A stretch of DNA of 64,000 nucleotides from Metellina segmentata (taxonomy: Eukaryota; Arthropoda; Arachnida; Araneae; Tetragnathidae), in the NCBI GenBank assembly GCA_947359465.1, contig OX375873.1, forward strand, positions 94,325,478 through 94,389,477. The letters are read 5' to 3'. The first letter of the stretch is position 1; each line of letters starts with the position of its first letter. Shown one piece after another: positions 10,456 through 20,480 of the stretch. A program made the position numbers and the translations under genes. The notes under the pieces are model-generated. The model made no database searches and had not been told where the DNA came from. It saw only the letters and a program-made list of their open reading frames with translations.

Positions 10456-12652
10456 AAGACGAAGCAGCGTCCCGCTGCAGCCTGATCTGGCTCCTCGTAA
10501 CAGGTCCCCTGGAAATGCTGTGCTCTCTTCCGTCATCTAGTTGTTTCTTTGGATCAAGATAGGGTTTTAACCTTAGGACGTGGACTACATCTTTGGAGAT
10601 CCGCCGTCTGCTATTCTCTTCCATACTTTCTACTTCGTATGTTACGTCAGATAGTCGCCGTGTTATTCGATATGGTCCGAAATAACGTCTTAGCAGCTTT
10701 TCGGACAGTCCAACCTTTCGTACTGGAGTAAAGACCCAGACTAAGTCTCCGATGTTGTAGTTGACTGGTCGATGTCTCTCGTCATATCGTCGTTTATCAG
10801 TTTGTTGAGCGTCAAGGATGTGGATTTTTGCAAGCTGTCTAGCTTCCTCTGCCCTGGTGATCAGATGTTGCACGTAATTATCGTCGTGATTTTCTGTATT
10901 GAGCGGAAGAATTGCGTCTAGTGGTGTCTGGATATCTCTGCCATGAACGAGAAAAAATGGACTGAACCCTGTGGTGTCTTGTTTTGCCGAATTGTAGGCG
11001 AAAGTCACAAAGGGTAGGATGGTATCCCAATTTCTTTGCTCGACGTCTACGTACATGGACAGCATGTCTGCCAATGTCTTGTTAAATCTTTCTGTCAAGC
11101 CATTGGTTTGTGGATGGTAGGATGTTGTCAGAAGATGAGACGTCTGGCACAATTGATTGATGTCTTTTACAATATTGGATAAGAAGGAACGTCCTCGATC
11201 ACTTATCATTTCTCTGGGAGCACCGTGCTTCAGTATGATGTCTTCGACTATAAATTTAGCGATTTCCGTGGCCTCAGCAGTTGGTAATGCTTTTGTGATT
11301 GTGAACCTCGTAAGGTAATCTGTACAAACAATGATCCAGCGGTTTCCGTTTCGGGTAACTGGAAAGCGTCCAAGTAGATCAATCCCAATTTTGGCAAATG
11401 GTATGTCAGGGGGTCTGATCGGATGAAGTTGCCCCGGTGGCGATTGCGATGGAGATTTTCGTCTTTGACATTCTCGGCAATGTAACACATATCGGCGTGT
11501 GCTCCCATATAGTCCTGGCCAATAGTATTTCCTCCTTATTCGGTCGTAGGTTTTGGCGAATCCGAGGTGACCGGCGGTTGGGGCATCATGAAGACTCTTT
11601 AAGACATCACTGCGGAGTTGTTTCGGTACGACCAAGAGCCATTGCTGTCCCATAGGATCATAGTTTCTTTTGTAAACCACACCGTTTCTAAGTTGATAAC
11701 TTCGGTATCCGTCACCTCTTTTAAGAATTTTGATTATGGGCTTCAGCTGCTTATCTTTTAACTGCTCTTTTCTGTAATCTGTGATGGCTGAAAGGAAGGG
11801 TATTTCATCACCGTTTTCGTTTAATGTTTCGAGAAGAGGCTTTCTCGACAGCGAATCGGCATCGGAATGTTTGTGACCGCTCTTGTAGACTATGGTGATG
11901 TCGTACTCCTGCAACCTTAAAGCCCATCGTGCAAGTCTTCCAGATGGGTCCTTAACATTGGCTAGCCAGCACAAAGAGTGGTGATCCGTTACTACGGTAA
12001 AGGGTTTTCCGAAGAGATACGGTCTGAATTTATTGATCGACCAGACGACAGCAAGGCACTCCTTTTCGGTTGTAGAATAGTTCTTTTCAGCGACTGTCAG
12101 GGACCTGGATGCGTAGGCTATTGGTCTTTCCTTATTATCTTGGATCTGTATTAGTACTGCACCGATGCCATAACCACTAGCGTCTGAATGTATCTTCGTT
12201 TCTGCATTTGGAAGGAAATGCCCCAAAACAGGTTCACTTGTTAGTAATTTTTTGAGAGTTGAAAAAGATTCCTTCTGTGAAGTACTCCAAGAAAACTTCA
12301 CATCTTTCTTCAACAAATCGTGCAGGGGTTTTGCAATATCAGCGAATTTTTTGACAAATCGTCGGTAATAAGAGCACAGGCCCAGAAAACTTCGAACATC
12401 TGCGATATTTTCTGGAACAGGAAAATTCTTTACAGCGGCTATCTTTTGTGGATCGGGATAGATTCCATGTTGATCAACAAGGTGTCCCAGTATCGTCAGT
12501 TTCTTTTTGCCAAATGAGCATTTGGTGGAATTTAGTGTCAGTCCGGCTTCTTGGATACATTTCAAAACTTTCCTCAAGCGTATTTGATGTTCTTGGAAAT
12601 TCGGTGCATACACAATGATGTCATCTAGGTATAGCAAAGACAGATATTCCAC
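10454..12652 (-). CDS. pol: Gypsy pol, second part: RT palm, RNase H, integrase
   Basis: This frame of about 732 codons starts at the RT catalytic core (YLDD at residues 8-11) and has no start codon of its own. RNase H follows, with the acidic residues in SDASGYGIGA, TEKECLA, VTDHHSL and HSDADSLS. The integrase has an HHCC zinc module (HDAPTAGH, then HCRECQ) and a DDE core (CTDYLTRF, ISDRGRSF, QTNGLTERF). A GPY/F-like module near the C-terminus (RYFGPYRI) would contact DNA or chromatin. All of these motifs look intact. The frame differs from the upstream protease-RT frame by a two-base length change at 12630-12633, so it is disconnected from it. The stop codon is right at the polypurine tract. 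Confidence 0.95.
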   Translation of the reverse strand: MEYLSLLYLDDIIVYAPNFQEHQIRLRKVLKCIQEAGLTLNSTKCSFGKKKLTILGHLVDQHGIYPDPQKIAAVKNFPVPENIADVRSFLGLCSYYRRFVKKFADIAKPLHDLLKKDVKFSWSTSQKESFSTLKKLLTSEPVLGHFLPNAETKIHSDASGYGIGAVLIQIQDNKERPIAYASRSLTVAEKNYSTTEKECLAVVWSINKFRPYLFGKPFTVVTDHHSLCWLANVKDPSGRLARWALRLQEYDITIVYKSGHKHSDADSLSRKPLLETLNENGDEIPFLSAITDYRKEQLKDKQLKPIIKILKRGDGYRSYQLRNGVVYKRNYDPMGQQWLLVVPKQLRSDVLKSLHDAPTAGHLGFAKTYDRIRRKYYWPGLYGSTRRYVLHCRECQRRKSPSQSPPGQLHPIRPPDIPFAKIGIDLLGRFPVTRNGNRWIIVCTDYLTRFTITKALPTAEATEIAKFIVEDIILKHGAPREMISDRGRSFLSNIVKDINQLCQTSHLLTTSYHPQTNGLTERFNKTLADMLSMYVDVEQRNWDTILPFVTFAYNSAKQDTTGFSPFFLVHGRDIQTPLDAILPLNTENHDDNYVQHLITRAEEARQLAKIHILDAQQTDKRRYDERHRPVNYNIGDLVWVFTPVRKVGLSEKLLRRYFGPYRITRRLSDVTYEVESMEENSRRRISKDVVHVLRLKPYLDPKKQLDDGREHSISRGPVTRSQIRLQRDAASS

Positions 12653-13941
12653 TTCAGGCCTCGTAGTACCGTGTCCATCATCCGTTCAAATGTAGCGGGG
12701 GCGTTACATAATCCGAATGGCATGACTTTAAATTCATAAAGACCATCTGACGTTACAAAGTCTGTCTTTTCTCTATCTTTATCATCAACCTCTATTTGCC
12801 AGTAGCCGGACTTTAAATCCATCATAGAGAAAATTTGTGCTCCAGCTAGGCAATCCAAAGCGTCGTCGATGCGTGGTAGTGGATATACGTCTTTTTTAGT
12901 GACCTTGTTCAATCTTCTGTAATCGACACAAAAGCGCCATTCACCATTTTTCTTTTTCACAAGTACGACTGGAGATGACCATGGACTGGTTGATGGCTGT
13001 ATCACGTCTTCTTTTAGCATCCGTTGTACTTCGTCTCCAATCACACGTCTTTCAGTGGCTGATATACGGTAAGGTCTCTGCTTGATTGGGACGCTGTCAC
13101 CTGTGTCGATCTTGTGTTTTACAGAATTACCACTGGATTTCTTCAATTGCCTGTTAAAGTCGAAAATGTCACTAAATTCTTCCAGCAGATTCAATAACTC
13201 GTCTTCTTCAATAGTAGTCAGCTTAGTATCTAAAAGTTCTTTAAATGTTTCTCGTTTTAATCGCCTTCTGGAATTGTGTTTCTTAGAACCTTCTCGACCT
13301 TCATCATTAAAAGAACAAATTGCATCGTTTGTTACTGTCGTTAAGCAAGCTATGTTCATTCCCTTTGGTATCAGTTGGGTTCGTCGAGAGAAATTTGTAA
13401 CCCATATTTTACAACAGCCATTTTCAACGTTAACGATTGAGGCTGGTATAGACAGCTCTCTTTCACTCGTGAGAATCGTATTACCAATAATCATAGCTTT
13501 ATCTGCTTCTGGAATTTCTGGATTAAGAGTACATATTTGCTTTGTCGAATTGGCTTCAATTACATAATCTGTTGCGGCAAACAAGGTGCAAGAGCAATCT
13601 GATTTACTTGACACTTGGTTGTCTGGAAGGATTTCTGCAAGTTGAAGTTCTTCATTTCCGCAATCTATGACAGCATCAGTGGCACGGAAAAAGTCCCATC
13701 CAAGTATCATTTGGTGGCTACACTGTGGAAATACCAGAAATTCAAACGGTTTCACAATCCCATTCAAGTCGACTTTTAATACACAGCGTCCTGAGGCGGC
13801 TACAGATTTTCCACAGGCAGTTTTCAGTATAGGTCCATTCTCAGTAAACATAGGAGTATTCAATTTTACGCGTAATTCTTCAGATATGACCGAGTAATCG
13901 GCACCAGAATCAACAAGGGCTTTTACACATTGTCCATTCAC
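12625..13941 (-). pseudogene. pol: Gypsy pol, first part: protease and RT fingers/palm
   Basis: An aspartic protease lies at the start (ALVDSGADYSVI), and the RT begins near residue 250 (KHKIDTG, RFCVDYRRLNK, FSMMDLKSGYWQIEV, MPFGLCNAPATFERMM). The frame runs into a stop just before the YLDD catalytic motif, which lies in another frame (10454-12652). The cause is a length change at a TATA run, 12630-12633. The frame has no ATG at 13941; it stays open upstream across the end of gag, one base back from the gag frame. That fits expression as a Gag-Pol fusion by -1 frameshifting, although I see no canonical slippery heptamer. Without the catalytic core this part is non-functional. Confidence 0.93.
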
Positions 13942-14036
13942 TGTGATATAGGTAGAATTTTTCTTTAACTTGGTTGTAGTATACGTCGGAGGATTTTCTT
14001 CAACTGCGGCCTTACCTCCTGGACAGGTCGCCTGAG

Positions 14037-15230
14037 TTAGTTTTCCTCATTTGGTCGGCGTGGAGAACGGCTGGAGCGGCGAACAGGCGACTGTGACTGT
14101 CGGCGGTTGAAGGAGCGGCGAGGGTATGGTGAACTACTTCTGAAACTGGAAGAAGTAGGCTGTACATGTTGTGCATAGCTGTCGTCAAAGCTGTGTAGGG
14201 ACTCGGTGTCAATTTCTCGTCGAGGGTTAGATGTTCTGAGGGCTCTTGTATCTGCAAATATTTGTCGTCTCTCCCTACAGTACCTCAGCACGTGTCCTGG
14301 GCGTCCGCAATGGTAGCAGATAGGCACATTATTGGCAGCTCTCCACAGGTCTGTCTTACGCTGCGGAACGGCGCTGTTTCTGGCCTCACGTCTCGGCTGC
14401 GACCTAACTGGAACTGAAACTCGGGGAGGGGCGTTGCGTCTTCTTGGACCTGTGAGTGGTGCTAGAGCTTCCATAACTTCTTCCCGGACCAGAGATGCAA
14501 CGTCCGTTGGTGATGCAGTGTCGTCGTTCGTGTAGTTTTGCACTTCCGGCAAGAGCTTTTGAAGCTCTTCCCTGACAATTGTTCGTACCAGAGATCTTAT
14601 ATCACCAATGTCTGTTTCGGTCGAAACTGCAGAAACATTTGGCAGCCTCTGGAATCTTGGTCGGGTGATACGTCTTCGTCGAAGGCTTTCTATTTGACGG
14701 CAGCGTTTCACAAAAGCATCGACGGTCTCATAGTCCTGAACCAATAGGATGTGGTGCAAGTCCTCTGCAATCCCCTTCATGAGATGGGCTACTTTCTCGA
14801 CATCTGGCATGGAAGGATCAACTTTTCGGCATAGAGCGAGTACGTCTTGGATGTATGATTCAGACGTCTCGCCAATTTGTTGAGCACGTGTAACCAACAG
14901 CCTCTCAGCTTGACGCTTTATGTCATCTGTTTGGCAAAACGTGTTGTTCAGGGAATTACTGAACGAAGTCAAATCAGTAAAAGTGTCCTCATTGTTATCA
15001 AAACATTGTCGGGCTGTTCCGGCGAGGTAGAATATGACGTTTGCCAGACACATCTGTTCGTCCCAACGGTTATAGCTGGCGATTCGTTGAAAGTCCTTGA
15101 GCCATCGGCGAACATCTGGTTGGTCGTCTCCAGAGAATATGCATGGACTTCTGTGTGGCTGGTAGGTCAGGAACGGCACTGGTGCGATGGCGACTGGGAG
15201 CTTTTGCTCGGTGTCTTCATGGTCAGACAT
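14037..15230 (-). CDS. gag: Gypsy gag (capsid-nucleocapsid polyprotein)
   Basis: From the first ATG (15228-15230) the frame encodes about 397 residues. A central capsid-like region (FSGDDQPDVRRWLKDF, YIQDVLALCRKVD) is typical of retrotransposon Gag. A single CCHC zinc knuckle (CYHCGRPGHVLRYC, residues about 305-318, spacing CX2CX4HX4C) should bind RNA. The C-terminus is rich in Arg and Ser and would add RNA binding. The frame is also open upstream of this ATG, through the primer-binding site into the 5' LTR, but without another ATG. The stop overlaps the pol frame, one base out of phase. It appears intact. Confidence 0.92.
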   Translation of the reverse strand: MSDHEDTEQKLPVAIAPVPFLTYQPHRSPCIFSGDDQPDVRRWLKDFQRIASYNRWDEQMCLANVIFYLAGTARQCFDNNEDTFTDLTSFSNSLNNTFCQTDDIKRQAERLLVTRAQQIGETSESYIQDVLALCRKVDPSMPDVEKVAHLMKGIAEDLHHILLVQDYETVDAFVKRCRQIESLRRRRITRPRFQRLPNVSAVSTETDIGDIRSLVRTIVREELQKLLPEVQNYTNDDTASPTDVASLVREEVMEALAPLTGPRRRNAPPRVSVPVRSQPRREARNSAVPQRKTDLWRAANNVPICYHCGRPGHVLRYCRERRQIFADTRALRTSNPRREIDTESLHSFDDSYAQHVQPTSSSFRSSSPYPRRSFNRRQSQSPVRRSSRSPRRPNEEN

Positions 15231-15330
15231 TTTCCTCGGGCCTCTACTTGGATTCGGTAAAGAGCCAAACTCAGGAGGGAGTCCTTGAAGACGTAAACTT
15301 CTGCGAAGTTCTTCCGCCGTATTTATTTTA

Positions 15331-15346
15331 CCCGGCGCCTCCACCA
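15331..15346 (-). other. primer-binding site of the Gypsy element
   Basis: Three bases inside the 5' LTR edge the minus strand reads TGGTGGAGGCGCCGGG. TGG is the expected complement of a tRNA CCA end. I cannot name the tRNA with confidence; a host tRNA ending GGCGCCTCCACCA would fit. Confidence 0.85.
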
Positions 15347-15473
15347 AAATGTCGTGTAGATTTATTATAGGTAAGCTAACCTCTTCGTGTAAATTTTCAA
15401 AAGGCAAGCGAGGACAAAGATTACTGATCTCAACTCGAGACTTTATTATTTACTTGAACTGAGTGATACATCT

Positions 15474-15482
15474 CCTTTTATA
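15474..15482 (-). promoter_or_regulatory. TATA box of the Gypsy LTR promoter
   Basis: The minus strand reads TATAAAAGG, a canonical TATA element, inside the 5' LTR. The same sequence is in the 3' LTR. It is followed by an AATAAA motif, the usual arrangement around the R region. Confidence 0.65.
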
Positions 15483-15602
15483 CCTTTTCCGAAAATGAAT
15501 CGAACATTCGAGAATTCGAAAGTTCTAGAAATTAACATAAGTATATTACTGAAGAAGTGAGAAACAAACAGAAAGGAAACTTTAAAATGAAATCTACTTT
15601 TA

Positions 15603-15675
15603 GGCCACTTGCCTCTAGTGGGATTGGAACTCCGTACCTTCCGATTCGCAGTAAGGTGCAATACCGACTGAGCCT
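15603..15675 (-). other. tRNA-like segment inside the LTR
   Basis: On the minus strand the segment contains GGCTCAGTCGGTATTGC, which resembles a tRNA D-arm / box A, and about 30 bases later GAGTTCCAATCCC, which resembles box B. The same segment is in the 3' LTR (10336-10408). It may be a captured tRNA or SINE head serving as part of the LTR. I have not folded it, so a functional tRNA is not claimed. Confidence 0.5.
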
Positions 15676-15709
15676 CGATTTTCAGACGAAGTGAATAAGT
15701 TTCGCTGCA

Positions 15710-15775
15710 ATATTGGAGAATAAATGCTTTTAAACATTTCATAAATAAGAAAGTTCATTTTTTATTTATGATGAC
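15710..15775 (+). repeat. repeat G, right part after the Gypsy insertion
   Basis: TGGAGAATAAATGCTTTTAA and ATTTCATAAA continue the unit interrupted at 10082. They match TGGAGTAAAAATGCTTTT in the units at 16040-16880. Confidence 0.7.
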
Positions 15776-16039
15776 CGACTACTGATCTCTTCAGCCTATA
15801 GCATTAACCGTCAGCTTGAGCCTCCAACTTCAGCCGTCAGTTCATCACAAAGGATAAACTGACAGCAGTTTGTAAAGGAGCGACCAGTGGATAAGCCGTC
15901 TTTTTTCCTAACAGGGATATTCAAAACTAAGCATGCTCTTACAAACCGGATTTAAATCGTAGCGTCAGTATGTCACCCGGGATCTGCTGTGTGGCATACA
16001 AAAGCTACGACTACTATACAGTTCGGTGGCTATAAGAAG

Positions 16040-16880
16040 GTTTGTTGGTTCAGTATTATAATTTTAATAAAATTAAGCAAATGCGGTTTTTGAATCTGCA
16101 TAGCACAAGGTGCACTTAGGAACAAAATATTGTCAAGAAATTGCAGATAAAAATCCATTGGTCTTGAAACAAAGACAAAGATACAGCATGCGTGCACGGT
16201 CAGTAAGTTTTCGTCATGGAGTAAAAATGCTTTTGAAGATTTCATGAAAATAGCTCATTGGATTGATGTTACAATTTTAATACTTTTAAACACATATGAT
16301 TTTTAAATCTGCTGTATCAGGAAAACAAAGCATGTGCATAACATTTTTATTCCTTCAATTAGCTCATTCATTTTAACAAGTGCCAACGGGCTAGTTCCAT
16401 TAATACATATCTGAAGACCATGGTAAGGCGCGAGTGTCTCATTTACTCCTATAAAATATGTAATATGTAGATTCACCTATAAAACAAGATGCAGTTACAT
16501 ACGAAATATCAACTTTGAATTACAGATAAAAATGCAATGGTCTTGAAACAAAGATACAGCATGTGTGCACGTTAGTAAGTTTCCATTGTGGAGTAAAAAT
16601 GCTTTACAGATACTTTGTTTGATTAGTGTTACAATTTTAATACTTTTAAGCAAATGTGATCTCAAAAATATGCTGTATCAAGAAAATAATGCATGCATAA
16701 CATTTCTAGGTATTTTTCCCTTTCAATTAGCTCTTTCGTTTTAAATAGTGCCAACGGCTAGTTCCATCAATGCATATCTAAATACCGTGGTAAGGTGCAC
16801 CCATTCACTCACATCAAATATTCAATATGCAGATTTACCCACAATACTGTACTTAGGAACAAAATATTGACTCGGAACAC
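16040..16880 (+). repeat. repeat G array, ~370-380-bp unit, two full and partial copies
   Basis: Landmarks recur about 370-380 bp apart: CAGATAAAAATSCAWTGGTC at ~16143 and ~16523, TACAATTTTAATACTTTTAA at ~16268 and ~16632, and GTGCCAACGG. Partial copies occur at the left edge (~16050) and right edge (ACTTAGGAACAAAATATTG at ~16113 and ~16854). With the unit split by the Gypsy element, this is a small satellite-like family. Confidence 0.8.
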
Positions 16881-18350
16881 CCTCGGAACAAGAAAATATT
16901 TACGAAACTCCTGAACTCGAAGATAAACACAATATCTGACATACGAAAAAACCCGAAACATTTCTTAAAATCTTGAACACCCATTTATGAAAAGCCTCGC
17001 AATCAATACGGTATCATAACGCCGGAGGCTACGGATGTAAAACTCACAATGCAAAAAGACTTCAAACAGCTCCCTCGGAACACATCCTGGCCTTTTTCTA
17101 TTTCCGCACGCTCGAAAACGGTTTACTCCACCCCGTCCCCCAAGTTGACTTCAGCCGGAGGTGGAACTGGGAAGATAAACAGACAGAAGCCAAGGTCTCC
17201 TGTTTGCAGGAATTTGCTCACACGGTTTCCAAGTTATGTCATAACGAGATTAGAGACAGCGCCGGGACAGATAATTCAGACTAGAGAAAATTCAGAAATC
17301 GCGTTGCTTCGTACCGCCAGACCTCTTTCTGTCTGTCCTATCACAAACAGCAAATAAAATTCGTCAATTAGGAAGCTTCATTGTGCGAGCTCCCCTTACG
17401 GAAGGTTTCCAATTTAGGAGTTCTTTTTATCAAGGGATACGTCAGTTCGAGATCAAAGCGATTCAATCAATGGAGGGAGATGTTAAGGGGCGACAGGAAT
17501 TTAAAGAGACCAATTACCGTTGACTTTCGTTTATTAGGTGGAATGACAGATTTCTGTTAAGGAACACATTTCGATTTTTCCAAAAGAATTGTATTAACGC
17601 TGAATTTGGAGAGTTTGAGGCTTAAATTGTGATCTAATAATTGCATGTAATATTAATATTAAATGTGGTACACAGCATTTAGCAACTGGATGCTATAAAA
17701 TATAAATTTGCTGAGTTATGAGTACATAAGGAAACCGAATATTTCCAGGTTGCCCTTATCAAACGAAATTTATTTGGCAGGTAATACTTCGGTGTTATTT
17801 GGTTTTCAAATGCAAGACATGCGTCAACAATTCTGACGATAAAAGTAAATCAATATATTTTAATATGCAAGGTTGTTCTCAAGTAACTATCTATAGATGG
17901 AAAAAGCAGAATGATCATTATTTTCTAGATTTTACGAATCATGCAGGCCACTGAAGAATATTAATAGTTGAAGAACGTCTGCAAAGTATAACGTTCGAAG
18001 AGATGAGACAAGAGTTTAACTGTCAAATTACAAAAATCACCTACAGTGGTCATTTGACCTCACATATCTTGTCATTTTTGCATGAGATTTTGTTGATGAC
18101 AAGAAAGAAGTTTTGTTAAAGTTTGCATGAGTGATCAAGTTAAATAAGAGAGCAGTTAAAGTTTGTAAGAGTGGACAAGTTAGACAACAGTGTAGAATTT
18201 GAGAAGAGTCAACTGCAAAATTCCAAAATTCACCTACAGTAGTTCCTTGATCTATCACCTTCAAGATATTTGTTTCATAAATAAACTTTAAGAGCTGCAG
18301 TGGCGATGATTACACCTCACATCTTGGAAAAGGTTTTCAGTACAACCAAT
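16881..18350. other. no gene recognised; GC-richer patch at 16980-17480
   Basis: An open frame of 102 codons (17049-17357, +) has no recognisable domain and its composition does not look like protein. I leave it unannotated. The rest is AT-rich, with no classifiable repeat. Confidence 0.45.
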
Positions 18351-18353
18351 GAA

Positions 18354-18610
18354 CGGGTAAGTAGGTAGTTAATTTACGTCGCACTGTATTGACACCACGG
18401 ACTATTGGCAGCGGTCCGTGATCTATTCCGAATGAAAAGATATAAGAACATTCATAATTTTGAACCACGGTCATATGACGATAGCTAGCCATGCACCTAA
18501 CTCACCAAACTTCCACACCACGCCCACGTGAGGACATTTGAGGACACTACACATTTAACGTGCACCAGCCTCCACCTACACAATGGTCTTTGATTTCGAA
18601 CCCGCAAATA
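18354..18610 (-). repeat. SINE-A copy, 5'-truncated at box B
   Basis: It carries the family landmarks TTAATTTACGTCGCACTG, AATTTTGAACCACGGTCA, CCACACCACGCCCACGTGAG and TTAACGTGCACCAG. It ends on the right at TTTCGAACCCGC, the complement of a box B. The rest of the tRNA-like head is missing, as expected for 5' truncation on insertion. Confidence 0.8.
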
Positions 18611-18859
18611 TATTTATTTTGTATATACAAAAGACATCACAATAGATACAACTAGACATTACATAAGATATCAACTTAACTTCGCCGAGATAGCCACTGA
18701 ATAGAAATAGATAATAAAAAACAAAGTTTCTCTTTAAATAATGTGCTACTGTTAGCGTTACGTATTACAATGTAAGAAAAACGTTAATCCCAAATTGATT
18801 TCATATAATCCCATTTTTCCTATTTTCCCTCCTGGTTTATGTACTAAAAAATCGAACAA

Positions 18860-18961
18860 AATTCGTAGAATATTTGGGTTGCTCGTATCATTCTTGCGTA
18901 CCACCTAAAACGTTGCCGCGTACCACCAGTGGTACGCGTACCAACGGTTGGGAATCCCTGA
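18860..18961 (-). mobile_element. hAT-like terminal fragment with palindrome
   Basis: On the minus strand it starts CAGGGATTCCCAACCG, which resembles the CAGTGGTTCCCAAAC type of hAT end. Next come GGTACGCG words and a near-perfect palindrome with 9-bp arms at 18918-18937. I do not find the other end or a transposase. Confidence 0.45.
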
Positions 18962-19833
18962 TCTAGATATCACGTGGCATGCAAAAACTGCTCCGTTATA
19001 AAAATATCCGTACTTTTTAAAATGCAGCGCGTAGAAAACTTGTAATTTATTTTTTGGTTCGATTGTTTTCAAAATACAACTACAAAATAAAAAAAAATTT
19101 AAATAAGAAAGGTGAGGTAAAAAGTTTTTTCAATTTTATTTCTTATTAAAATGCACGCAGTTTTTTTTTTTTTTTTAACCGGAGTTCTAATTGAAACAAG
19201 ATCAATCATTTCCCAGACCAGATAAGTCGAGAACTGACAAAGGAAAAGCTGAAAATAAACGCATAGATAAAAAGCTAATAAATCAATACATTTTAATTAA
19301 ATATCGTGCTTCGGAAATAAAAACCTACCGAACGATACTCTCCTCTAAAGAATATCTTTTTTATTTTCAGCCGCGGCGAATTAATTTACTTTTTGGAAGC
19401 CATAAAAGCAAAATTAAGCTACATTGTTTTTTCAAGTATGAAACGTAAAAGCTTGAACCGAAAGCGCACCAAATATAGCATTACGTTCAAACACATTTCA
19501 GATTACAATGCAATAAATGTTACATACACTATATGAAGTCGATTTCAATTAATTTTACATCAAACAAAAAATGCCATTAAAATACATCCGGCAACGACGA
19601 CTACGAGTTAAGCATATTTATAATTAATTATTAGGCACACAATTTTTCAAGAATTCCTTACAATGCCCAAGTCCATTTTTTAAAAACTGATCCGGAACTT
19701 AATCCTTTCCAAGATCATTTCAATTTCACTTGCGTTGTGCTTCACTTCAAGGTTTCAAAGAGTAAGCCATTTTCAATTCAGATACAATTCGTTTAGTTTG
19801 GTTGATATTTGGCAGATTTTTAGGCACAAAATT
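18962..19833. other. no gene seen; AT-rich with a T-run near 19160
   Basis: A poly-T run of about 16 bases lies at 19160-19176. Short reading frames here are AT-driven. Nothing was classified. Confidence 0.45.
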
Positions 19834-20115
19834 TTAAATGAATTTAGGTGATGGAGTGGGGTGATTCCATCGATCATGAGGATAATTAAAAAGGGGTAAA
19901 TCGAAAAGATGAAGAGTAGAATTCGACTTGGAGGTGTCTCGTTCTACGCGAGTTAATCGGTTCACGGAATATGAAGTACGGCAAAACATTTTAGTTATTC
20001 TCGGCTCATGTTCGGCATTATGACGAAGATAAGCCGAGTATACAAAGTCAGCCATGTCCACAGAGCCAGCCACAAAGTCTGCTGGAGTAGAAACGGGTGT
20101 TATCCTACTTTCCAT
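19834..20115 (-). CDS. possible small coding exon, unknown
   Basis: I do not recognise this frame. It runs 93 codons from a true ATG (20113-20115) to a stop, and its composition looks more like protein than neighbouring frames do, with mixed charged and aromatic residues and no low-complexity runs. It has no signal peptide, membrane segment or known motif. Two cysteines are too few to suggest a secreted cysteine-rich peptide. It could still be a chance frame or an eroded repeat. Confidence 0.2.
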   Translation of the reverse strand: MESRITPVSTPADFVAGSVDMADFVYSAYLRHNAEHEPRITKMFCRTSYSVNRLTRVERDTSKSNSTLHLFDLPLFNYPHDRWNHPTPSPKFI

Positions 20116-20317
20116 GAGAGAGATACTTGAAGGAATTTATTCATGTTTGTGACATTGATGAATCTGATGATAAATTGGAAATACATTTAATAAGATTTTT
20201 ACTTTTCACAGATGAGGTCTGTAGGAAATAAAATTAAGCCTTTCCTTAGTCACACATACTCAAAATGAATGACTTCTATTTCTATGGAGATCGTCACGAC
20301 CCAGACATGGTGTTTGG

Positions 20318-20480
20318 TTGGTTGATTTTGGGGGTTTTTTTGGCGCAAGGGCCATGTTTGGATATGCTTGGTTGATGGGGGTTTATAGCGTAAGGTCCCA
20401 GTATTGGATAAGCTGCACCAAAAGCAAGACGGAATAAAAATCGATAAGTATACGTGAAAAATTCAGTATACCGAGCCAAA
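20318..20480. repeat. repeat B copy
   Basis: GGTTGGTTGATTTTGGGGG and GGCGCAAGGGCCATGTTTGG are followed by a second diverged half (TAGCGTAAGGTCCC) and GCTGCACCA. Close to the copy at 23985. Confidence 0.55.

Larger units (their letters stand above)
10083..15709 (-). mobile_element. Ty3/Gypsy LTR retrotransposon, structurally complete
   Basis: Two 360-bp LTRs in direct orientation (TG...CA ends) flank gag and pol on the minus strand, with a 4-bp target duplication ATAT at 10079-10082 and 15710-15713. A primer-binding site and a polypurine tract are in the expected places. The order protease, RT, RNase H, integrase is diagnostic of Gypsy and not Copia. No env-like frame is present; the space between integrase and the 3' LTR is closed. 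The LTRs differ at about three positions, so the insertion is recent, yet the RT frame is broken, so this copy cannot make a complete Pol by normal translation. Confidence 0.97.
15350..15709 (-). repeat. 5' LTR of the Gypsy element
   Basis: It is 360 bp, the near-identical partner of 10083-10442. On the minus strand it carries a TATA box (TATAAAAGG, 15474-15482) and, about 30 bp downstream, an AATAAA signal (within 15441-15450). These would define the start and end of the transcript. A tRNA-like stretch lies in its upstream part (15603-15675). Confidence 0.96.

Noticed and set aside
13082..13567. 161-codon plus-strand frame
   Set aside because: Antisense to the Gypsy protease-RT region; no recognisable domain.
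14012..15370. several plus-strand frames of 67-127 codons
   Set aside because: All lie antisense to gag. The minus-strand frame carries the zinc knuckle and capsid features.
17049..17357. 102-codon plus-strand frame rich in Ser, Thr, Pro and Arg
   Set aside because: No domain, no splice or start evidence, and low-complexity composition; it may simply reflect the GC-richer patch.
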